A DNA stretch of 64,000 nt from Pseudomonas denitrificans (nom. rej.) (GTDB lineage: Bacteria; Pseudomonadota; Gammaproteobacteria; Pseudomonadales; Pseudomonadaceae). The notes beneath the pieces are model-generated. The model was not told the DNA's origin, searched no databases, and worked only from the letters and a program-made list of their open reading frames with translations. The stretch lies in assembly GCF_008807415.1 (NCBI RefSeq), contig NZ_CP043626.1:5246501-5310500 (forward strand), given 5' to 3'. Below are positions 5,722 through 15,300 of the stretch, piece by piece. Made by a program: the position numbers and the translations under genes. Position 1 is the stretch's first letter, and every line of letters begins with the position of its first letter.

Positions 5722-5804
5722 AAAAAGGGGACAGATTTATTTTCTGCATTCTAATCCTGACTCGCCAGCCACTTTTAGAGTATAAAAATAAATCTGTCCC
5801 TTTT
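5722..5804. repeat. Array palindrome copy 7 (nearest cdiA)
   Basis: Left arm AAAAAGGGGACAGATTTATT, right arm AAAATAAATCTGTCCCTTTT. It is the first palindrome downstream of the cdiBAI operon and divides it from the SUKH cassette. Confidence 0.9.
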
Positions 5805-5942
5805 CAGCCGATCGGGGAATTCCGCTGCGCGAATGGCGGGGAAATGGCGGAAATCGGGAAATGATTGACGGCGGATCAGTAGAAAATCCGTCGAGCGAAG
5901 CGTCGACAATGTGGAAAATCGAGCTGAGCACTCAAAATCCCA

Positions 5943-5960
5943 CCCCGCCGCAAGGCGGGG
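5943..5960. terminator. GC stem-loop downstream of cdiI
   Basis: CCCCGCC-GCAA-GGCGGGG is a perfect 7-base stem with a tetraloop, about 40 bases past the cdiI stop. On the minus strand it is followed by TGGGATTTTG. A weak intrinsic terminator is plausible and would separate cdiBAI from the orphan array. Confidence 0.45.
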
Positions 5961-5964
5961 AAAG

Positions 5965-5997
5965 TCGTTTGGACACGTTGACGGGACAGACAGACAA
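5965..5997. repeat. 30-bp direct repeat, copy B
   Basis: Starts TCGTTTGGACACGTTGACGG and ends GACAGACAGACAAC. It matches 5201-5230 with a one-base shift and an extra GACA. It lies two bases from the cdiI stop codon. Confidence 0.8.
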
Positions 5998-5998
5998 C

Positions 5999-6313
5999 TC
6001 ACAGAAACATCTCAATATCCTCCATCGCACTTTCAACTTGCCCAGAAACATCTTTATCCGCCAGGAGGGAACTCAGCTTATTTATTACTTTCTCCTTCTC
6101 CAATACCCCATGAATCCTGGCTAGATGACCTAGACAGGTTACTGATACCCCTCTAATGCTCTCTGATGGGCTGGATAAAAAATCAAGAAGTTTATTTTGA
6201 ACCCACTTCCAATCAGGATCATTAAAAGTCATCAGCAAAATTGCATCACATATTCCTTTTTCATCCCCATTAGCAAAAGCATCTTCAATGGAATATCTAG
6301 AATAAGAGCTCAT
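5999..6313 (-). CDS. cdiI: Probable CdiI immunity protein for the CdiA toxin
   Basis: A 104-residue cytoplasmic protein starting at ATG 6313, one base after the cdiA stop (TGA 6315-6317), so it is translationally coupled to cdiA. It is acidic and helical (DAFANGDEKGICDAILLMTF; SIRGVSVTCLGHLARIHGVL; KVINKLSSLLADKDVSGQVE), a pattern of short HEAT-like repeats. No database-style family is recognised. A TTG at 6328 would add five residues but overlaps cdiA. In CDI systems the immunity gene directly follows cdiA and protects the cell from its own toxin. AT-rich like the toxin tip, so the two probably moved together. Confidence 0.78.
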   Translation of the reverse strand: MSSYSRYSIEDAFANGDEKGICDAILLMTFNDPDWKWVQNKLLDFLSSPSESIRGVSVTCLGHLARIHGVLEKEKVINKLSSLLADKDVSGQVESAMEDIEMFL

Positions 6314-6314
6314 A

Positions 6315-9300
6315 TCAATTATTCCCAACCAGTATTTTCCCCTTACGATCCACTAACCCGGCACTCTGCAAGGCCCTTTGCATATCAGGGTGAAGGTCTT
6401 TCCAAGACCTTACATGTCCGTGATACGTGGTATCTATCGTCTTGTCAAAAACAACAAACTCACCAGCATCGTAGTCAATTCCGACCCTTCGAGGAGAAGT
6501 TGGCTTCACCTGAATAGATCCATCTAGCGCTGCTTGTCCATTAGCAGGAGCTTTACTTTTAACGGCATTGTCATTTTTCCCATGATACGGAGCCGCCTCA
6601 TAATCTAACGGCGACTCACTATACATATTCCCCGGCGCCGGAACCTCCCCAGCCGGAGACGTCGTGCTCCACCCACCATTCTGCTGAATACCACTCCCAC
6701 CCGTACTGGAGGGTAGCTCCACCTTCCCATCTGCCCCATAGCCCGAGGTGGCCGGCGTCGAGGTGTCCTTGTCTGCCGCCGGGAAGATGAATTTACCAAA
6801 ATCGCCCTTGTGGATCGGGAAGCCTTCAATCCCCAGCAGGTCCGTCAGATTCTCGATATTGCGCCTCTGGGCTTCAGGTAGGGAGGCGAGAAGATCGGCG
6901 ACCTTCTGTTGATATTCCGGGTTCGTGGAGACCACAACGCCACCGGCAGCCAAAGCGATCAGCGCAACTGCGCCTATCTCAAGTGCCGGAGCAAAGTTCT
7001 GGCTGCCCGGTGGCGCAAGTGTGTTCTGTAGTTGCTGAATAGCGTTCAGCGCCTCGGACGCTGCCGCCGGGTCCCGGCGCGCCAGGTCGGCCAGGCGCTC
7101 GCCCAGCTCTTTGCCCGCCGGAGTATCGGCATCGCTGCCGACCTGATACTGGAGGAGCTTAACGGCAGCAGCACTACGTTCATCCGGGGTGCCGGTTGCC
7201 AAGTCCTTTCGAGCACTCGCTCGCTGGAAGCCATCGACGACCGCCGGCACTGCATTGCCAACGACCTCGGCTGCCTGCCCGACCTTCTCTACGGAGTTAC
7301 TGCTGAGGTAGAGGTCTTCGCCCTTGTGCTCATCCTTCAGCAGCTCCTGAGCCTTGTCCGTATCGCGATTGAGTCCGGAGAGGTCCTGCCCCGGGTTGTC
7401 GCGCACGACGATCTCGCCGGCGCCCACCGTGGCGCGGTTGACCTGTTCGGCGTTACGGATGTCGTAGCTGCCCTCGATGTACTTGTTGGGGACCTGGGCC
7501 TGGTCGTTGGTGGTCTTGCCGTTGTCCTGGTTTTCCTTGCTGTTGTAGGCCATGCCCGAGGTGATATCGACGCTCTTGTAGCGGTCCTTGTCGTACAGGT
7601 CGCTGTGACCGAAGGTGCCGGTGTTGAGCAGCAGGTCACCGGTGTTGCTGGCGATGACGGCGCCATCGAGCTGGGTGTGGCCTTCGGTGTAGATGTCGAC
7701 GCTGTCGCGGCCCTGGATGCGGGTTTGCTCGCCGACCCAATTGCGCTTGCCGTCGGTCTTGCTGACGGAGATCGCGCCGCTGCCACCACCGAAGCCGCCC
7801 GAGCCGCTATGGCTCTGGCCGTTGCCTTCGATGCGATCCTGGTCACGCACGGAGGCGACGGTGAGGTCGCGACCGACGTCGATCTTCACGCCGCCACCTT
7901 CCACCGTAGCGCCGGCGATCAGGGTGTCGCGACCGCTGCGCAGGTCGATGTCGCCACCGGCGTTGAGGTGGGCGTTGTTCTGCCGTGAGCCGTTCTGCTC
8001 CTGGTCGTTCCAGGCCACCGAGCCGGCGCCGTAGATGCCGCTGTTGGAGGTGTTGGTGCCGGAGCCGTTCGAGCCGATGCTGCTGGAGCCTTGCTGGCTG
8101 GCAACGTTGTAGTTGCCGACGCCGATGCCGACCGAGCCGCTGACGCTGTCGCTGTGGTCCTTGCTGCGGTAGTTGCTCTGGCTGCTCTGGATGCTCAGAT
8201 CACGCCCGGCATCGAGCAAGATGTTGCGTCCGGCGTCGGCCTGGGTGCCTTGCAGGGTGATGTCGCGGCCGGCCTGGGCAATGATGTCGCGCCCGGCGTT
8301 GAGGGTGGAGTTGCGCGCGTCGTACTGCTGCGCTTGCTTGTTGCTCTGTTCCTGGTTGGCGCCGACGTAGATGCTCGCGGAGGCGCCGGCATCGCTGGTG
8401 CCGTCGATGGTTTTCAGCACGCTGGAAACCTTGCCGAAGACGGTCTCGCCGTCGCCCAGGTGGCCGAAGTTCTGGATACCGGTGCTGATGCTCTGGCTGC
8501 CCTGTACGCCGATGCTGGCGCGCTGGTGCCGCTTGACCCGCTCCTGCTCGCTGGTGTCCTGCCCGGCATCGGCGACGATGTCACGGCCGGCGACCAGGCG
8601 AATGTCACGGCCGGCATCGAGGTCGCTACCCTGCTGGCGGATATCCCTGCCGGCGCGGATGTCGAGGTCTTCCCCGGCGCGAACCTGGCTGCCCGCCGCT
8701 GCCGTGTCGACCTGCTTGCCGTGCTCGGCATTCCAGTCGATACCCAGGTAGGCGACGCCGGTGGTTTCCTCGGCCTTCCAGCCCAGGCCGGTCTGGCGCT
8801 TCTTCTCCCAGTCCTTGGCGCTGGAGGTGCTTTCACCGGGTAGGATGTTGACGTCGCGGTCGGCCTGCATGCCCACCGTGCGCTCGGCGGCGATGTTGCT
8901 GCCGACGACGTTGATATCGCGCGCGGAGGTCATGCGCACATCGCGCCCTGCGGCGATCTCGCTCGGAGCGTTGACGGTCTGCTCGCTGGTATTGCCGGCC
9001 TTGCTCGCGGTGTTGATGGAGACGAAGTTGCCGGAGTTGCTGATGCCCCACTTGCTGCGCTGCTTCTCGGCATAGGAGGAACTGCTGTCACTACCGGCGA
9101 CGATGTTGATGTCGCCCGTGGCGTCGAGCTTGCCGGCGTGCAGTTCCACATCTCGCCTGGCGCCGATGCGACTGGCATTGACGTCGACGTTGCGCCCCGC
9201 CACGAGAACGGTGTCGTTGCCGCCCTGGAGGATCGAGCCGACCTGTTCGGTGGAGGCGCTGTTACGCACCTCTTTCGTCTTGGAGACGCCGAAGGCGCTG

Positions 9301-12300
9301 GACTTGCTCTTGCCACTGGCGCTGGCCTGATCCTGCTCGGAAGCCAGGATGGCAATATCCCTCGTAGCACCGAGCATCAGGTCATTGCCCGCCTGCAGCT
9401 GGCTGCCGGCAACCACCAGATCGCGGCCGCCGTTCAGGCGAATGCCGCCGTCTTCGGCCTTGCTGATGTTGACGGTAAGGTCCTTGCCGGCCTGGATCAC
9501 CGAGTCGACGTTGGCCTCGGCATAGCTCTCGGAGGTTTTGGTCTTGCTCTTGCCGAACGAGCCTTCCTTCTTCTTGTACAGGTAGGCGTACTGCTCGTTC
9601 TGTGTGGCGACGATGGCGACGTCGCGCTCGGCATCCAGGGCCACGTTCCCGCCGCCCTTGACCTGGCTGCCGATTACACCCAGGTCCTGCCCCGCATACA
9701 GCGACACATCGCCGCCAGCGGTGAGGACGGTGGATTGCTGCTCGACCCGATCGTTCTTGCTCTTGGTCTTGCGCGTGTTGCTATAGCTGTGGCTCTCATC
9801 CGCCGCCGAGGCGAGGGTGACGTCGCGGCCGGCGCTCAGGGCCGCGTCGCGTGCTGCGTCGAGGCGGCTGGCGACGGCGTTGAGGTCGCGCCCGGCGCTG
9901 ATGTCGAGGTCGCGCCCGGCGCTGGCTTCAGCACCCAGCTGGGTGGTGGTTTCGCTGTAGTAGCGGCGGCCGTTGAGCTGGCCGTTGGTGACTTCCACCG
10001 AGGCGATGTTGACGTCGCGGTCGGCGCCGATGAACAGGTCGCCACGGCTCTGCAGCACGCCACCGAGGTTGCTGACGTCACGACCGGCGCTGATGTCGAG
10101 GCTGTTGGCGGCCTCGATGCGGGCGGCGCTGTCGGCGAAGCTGGTGGTCCAGGTGCGGTTGGCGCTCTGCGCGCTGTCGATGCGGGTGACGCTGCGCTCG
10201 TTGATCACATCGCCGGTCAGTGCGGTGAGGCTGACGTCGCGCCCGGCGATGATGCCACCGGCGGCGTTGCGGATGCTGTCGTCGGCGAGCAGGTCGAGGC
10301 GGTTGCCGGCCTGGATCAGCCCGCTGTTGCTCAGGTTGCTGGCACTGGCGCTGAGGTTGTTGCTGGCGCGCAGGGTGCCGGCGTTGTCGAGTGCGCCGCC
10401 GCTGATGAGGGTGACGTCCTGGCCCTGGATCAGCGCGCCGGTGGGGCCGAGGCGGTTCTCCGCCTGGGCGAGGTAGAGCACCGGGACGAGGACCTTCTCT
10501 CCATTCACCTCGGCTTCTTCGAGCCAGACGATGTCGTGGGTCAGGGCCGCGACCTGTTCGGCGGAGAGGCCGACGCCGACGGAGAGCTGCAGGCTGTCCT
10601 TGTAGGCGATGGCGTTGTCCATCAGGTAGCGGAACAGGGCTTCGTCGCTGGCCATGCCGTCGATGAAGCGCTGGCCGGTGCGGGCGGCCACCGCCTGCTG
10701 GATCAGGCGCTGTTCGTAGAGGCCGTCGCCGAGGCGCTTCTGGGATTTGTCCGGGTCGTAGCCGAGCTGGCCGAGCAGGTAGTCGGAGCTGAGGAAGCTC
10801 TTCAGGCTGGTCAGTTCGGGGTTGGTCTCGATCAGGTATTTGTGGCTGTTGCTCGGGGTAGCGCTGCTGGGCAGGCCCTGCACGCGGGGGATGTCGAAGC
10901 CGTTGCCGGAGGTGGCATTGGCGGTGGACGCACCACCACCCAGGGCGACGTTGTCGGCCCCGCCGACAGCGCCGCCCAGCGCCTGTTCGCGCTGGCCGGT
11001 GCCGAGGTTCTGGCCGTTGAAGGCGAGCTCACCGCCGCCCTGCACGCTACCGGCCGCGCCGCCGCTGCCCTGCTCGCCGCTCAGGCGGAACAGGCCGTTG
11101 CTGCCGGTGGGCAGGCTGAAGCCCGGCAGGGTGATGGGGTTGACCTGCTGCTGGGCAAGGTCGGGCGGCAGTTGCGAGTTGATCGGCACCACGGTGGCGA
11201 CCGGGCTGGCGCCGATGGCGGTGTCGCCGGTCTTCTGGCCCGGATTGACGAAGGTGTAGTTGTTGCGGATGACGCTGTTGTTGATCTCGCTGGTGGCAGT
11301 GATGCTGACGTTGCCGGCCGCCTGGATGATGCCGGCGTAGCTCTGGTCGCCGCTATTGAGCTGAGTGGTCGAGCCGTACTGCGGGTATTCCTTTTCGGTA
11401 CGGGCGATGAAGTGGCTCAAGGCGGTAGCCATGGCGGCCGGGTCGTTGACGTAGTTGGGGCTGTCGACCCAGTACTGGTCGGTGAAGGCCTTGGCTTCGT
11501 TGCTGCGGCTGGCGTGGTCGCGGGTACGTTCGGAGCGCAGCACGCGCAGGGTTTCGGTCTCGCCGGTGACGACACCTTCGTTGCTCAGGCTGGCGACATT
11601 GGCGTAGAGGTTCTGCCCGGCGCTGATGACGCTGCTGGCGTTGTTGATCGAGTCGCCCAGCAGGTTCAAGTTGCCGCCGGCGCTGATGGAGGACGCGGCG
11701 CTGGCCTGGAGCACTTCGAGCTTGTCGCGCTCGGTGACTTCCCAGACCTGGTTTTCCTTGCCGCCGCTGCAGTCGGCGTTGCCGTCGTTGAAGTACTTGT
11801 AGCAGCTGACTTCGATGATCTGCGCGGTGTACTTGCCGGCGTTGTTGACCACCAGCACCACACGCTGGTTGTTCAGCGCGCCCACGTTCAGACGCATGTC
11901 GCCCTGGCTTTCGAGGGTGGCGGAGAGGTTGTCCAGGCTGGCGGCGCGGCCGCCGTTGTCGTCGGCGGCGAAGTCGAGGCTGCCGAGGCTGTAGACGTTG
12001 GCGTAGCGGTTGGTGAAGTTCTGCGCGCGCAGCTGCATATCGCCGCCGCTGAAGATCAGCGCGCCGTTTGGCTCGCCGTCGTTGCGCAGGTTCCAGGCGC
12101 TGAGGCGCACGTCGCCGGCGCCGCCGAGGGTGCCGTAGTTGTTGAGGGTGCCGGCGCTGGCGGTGAGGTTGCCACCGGCGGTGACGCGGCCACGGTTGTT
12201 CAGGGTGTTGGCGTTCAGGGTGACGCCCTGGCCGCCGGCGAGGCTGCCGGTCAGGTCGATCACGTCGGCGCCGAGGTTGAAGCTGCCGACGCTGGTGGTG

Positions 12301-15300
12301 CGCCCCGCACCGCTGTAGGTGCCGCCCAGCTGGATGTCGAGGCTGCCATCGCTGGCGATCAGGCCGGCGTTGGCCCAGTTGCCGCCGCGGCCGACGAGGC
12401 TCTGCGCGGCCAGCAACTGGCCGTACTGCCCCTGGTCGAGCTGGCCGATATCCAGGTCCAGGTTGCGCGCCTGGATGATGGCGTTGTTGGTCCAGCTGGC
12501 GGCCTGGTAGGTGAGGCTGCCGTTGGAGGTGAAGTTGCCGCCGGCCTGGGCGAGGTCGACGCCGAAGGTGCCGGTGCCGACGTGCAGCACGTTGCCGCCG
12601 CCGTTCTGCAGGGCGCCGGTCTGCAGGATCAGGTCCTGGGTGGCGCCTTCGATGCGGCCGAGGTTGTTGTTGAGCAGGCCGCCGCTGACGATCTTCATCT
12701 GGCTGGGGCTGGCTGTGCGCAGCAGGCTGACGGGCGTCTGGCCGAGTGCGCGAATGGCGCCGACCACGTTGTTGATGCTGGCCGCGCCGAGGGTCAGGTT
12801 GCCGCTGCTTTCGATCAGGCCGAACTGGTTGTTCAGCGCGCCGCCGAGGCTGGCGTCGAGGTTGCCGGCGCCGATCTTGCCGCCTTGGCCAAGTGCTGCG
12901 CCGTCGTTGAGCAACTGGTTGCCGCGCAGGTAGAGCAGGCTGCCGGCATACAGGCCGCCACCCTGGTTGTTCAGGTCGGTGGTGCTGATGCGGTTGTCAC
13001 CGCTGACCGCCGAGAGGTGGCCGGCGCGGTTGTCGATGCCGCCGGTAGCGGTGATGTCCAGTGCCTTGGCCTGGGTGGTGCCGGCGTTGTTGCTGAACTG
13101 GCCGGTGACCAACTTGAGGTTGCCGTTGGCGGCATTGATGACGCCGCCGCTGTTGTCGAGGCTGCCACTGCCCAGGTCGAGCTGGCCGGTCTGGCTGATG
13201 ATGCGGCCGTTCTGGTTGCCGAGGGCGCCGGTTGTCTTGAGGGTGGTGTCGCCCTGGCCCTGCAGGGTGCCGCCGCCGTTGGCGATGCTGGCGGCGCTGA
13301 GGTTGAGCTGGCCGGCCTTGCTGAAGACCAGGCCGTCCTGGCCGTTGAGCAGCTCGGCGGTGAGTTGCAGGGTCAGGTCGTCCTGCGCGGCCACGGTGCC
13401 GCCGACGCTGTTGTCGAAGCGCCCGGCGAGGACCTTGAGCAGCCCCTGGCTGGCGAGCTGGCCGCCACGGTTTTCCAGGCTGCCGACGCTCAGGTTGAGC
13501 GGGCCGCCGCTGGCGATTTTCGAGCCGGCGCCGATGTTCAGCAGGGCGCCGAGCAGGCCCAGGCGCAGCGCGCCCTGGCTGACCAGGCTGCCGCCGCTGT
13601 TGTTCAGGCTGCTGGCGTCGTAGTCGACGCTGGCGGCGCTGATCTGCCCGGCGCGGTTATCCACAGCCTTGGCACTACCGGTCAGGCTGCCCTGGGCGCT
13701 GAGCAGGCCGCCATTGCTGTTGTCCACGTCGCCGCCCACGGTCAGGTCGAGCCCACCCTGGGTGGAGACGATGCCGCCGGCATTATTCAGGCTGCCGGCA
13801 TCGAGGCTGAGCTTGCCCTTGCTGACCAGCGCGCCTTCATCGTGGTTGTCGAGCGCGCCGCTGACCGTCAGGGTCAGCGCGCCATCGCGGCTGGAGAGCG
13901 TGCCGCTGCTGCTGTTGTCCAGGCTGGCGGCGTTGACCACCAGGCCTTGCCAGCCGGAGAGCAGGCCTTGGCTTACGTTGCGCAGGGCGCCGGCGTTCAG
14001 TTCGAGCTGGCCGGCGCTGATGATCCGGCCGCTGTCGCCGTTGTCGAGCTGGCCGCTGGCCGTGAGCGCGAAGCCCTGGCTGGCGGAGATTTCCCCGCCA
14101 CGGTTGTCGAGGTTGCCCAGGCCGTTGATCTGCAGGGCGCCGGTGGCGCTGAGCAGGCCGCCACGGTTGTCGAAGTCGCCACGCTGGGCGCCGTTGCCCA
14201 GGTCGAGGGTGACCTTGCCTTCGCCGATCAGCGCGGCCTGGCGCTGGATGAGCTGGGCGACGATCAGGTGCAGGTCGCCCTTGGCGGAGATTTCCCCGCC
14301 GCCGGTGGATTCGAGCTTGCCGCCGCGCAGGGTCAGCGCGCCCTGGCTGGTGATCAGGCCACCGAGCTTGCCGGTGGCGCTGGCGCCGTTGAGGACGTTG
14401 CCGGCGCCGAGGTCGAGGCCCCGCGCACCGCTGATTACGCCATCGCGGTTGTCGAGGTCGGCGGTGCTGGCGTCGAGACGGCCCTGGGCGAGCAGGCGGC
14501 CGTCGCGGTTGTCGGCGGTGCCGGTGGCCAGCAGCAGGTCGCCGGTGGCGGACAGCAGGCCGCCCTGGTTGTTCAGGCTGGCGCTGCCGACATCGAGCTT
14601 GCCGCTGGCGACCAGTGCGCCGTCGCCGTGGTTGTCCAGCGCACCCTGGCTGCGCACCAGCAGGTCGCCGCGGCTGGCGAGGGTGCCGCCCTGGCTGTTG
14701 TCGAGGCTGGCGGCGCTGACGCTGAGGCCGTTGCTGCCGGAGAGCACCCCGGCGTTGCTGTTGTTCAGTGCGCCGCTGGTGAGGGTCAGGCGGTCGCCGG
14801 AGAGAATCTTGCCGCCCTGGTTGAGCAAGGCCCCGGTGGTGAGGGCAAAGCCGCGGTCGCTGGAGATTTCGCCGCCCCGGTTGTCGAGGCTGGCGACGTT
14901 GCGCAGCGCCAACTGGCCGGGGCTGCCGAGCAGGCCGCCGGCGTTGTTCAGGGCGCCGCCCTGGAGGTCGAGGTCGACGCCGCCCTGGCCGATCAGCTGG
15001 CCGCCGCCGTGCTGGTCGAGGCCAGCGATGCGGCCGTCGATGACGCCGCGCGCGGAGAGGCTGCCGCCCTGGCTGTTGTCCAGCTGGGCGGTGGCGAGGT
15101 GGATGGCGGCGTCGGTGACGATGCGGCCCTGCTGGCTGTTGTCGAGCTTTGCGCCTTGCAGGCGGATATCGCCGGCGGCGCTGAGGATGCCGCCGGCGTT
15201 GTTCAGGTCGGCGCCGGCGAGGTCGATGCTGCCGTCGCTGAGCAGCTTGCCGCCGCGGTTGTCGAGCGCACCGGCGAGACGGGAGAACAGCAGGCCGGCA

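Noticed and set aside
2487..5804. Repeats as a CRISPR array
   Set aside because: Units are ~84 bp palindromes separated by genes of 150-500 bp, not 25-40 bp repeats with equal short spacers.
2487..5804. A true integron (attC cassette) array
   Set aside because: No intI gene and no GTTRRRY core sites in the palindromes. The likeness is in layout only, so it is kept as an analogy.
7032..8843. Plus-strand frames of about 250-320 codons opposite the FHA-2 region of cdiA
   Set aside because: Antisense shadows with the same repeat period as cdiA.
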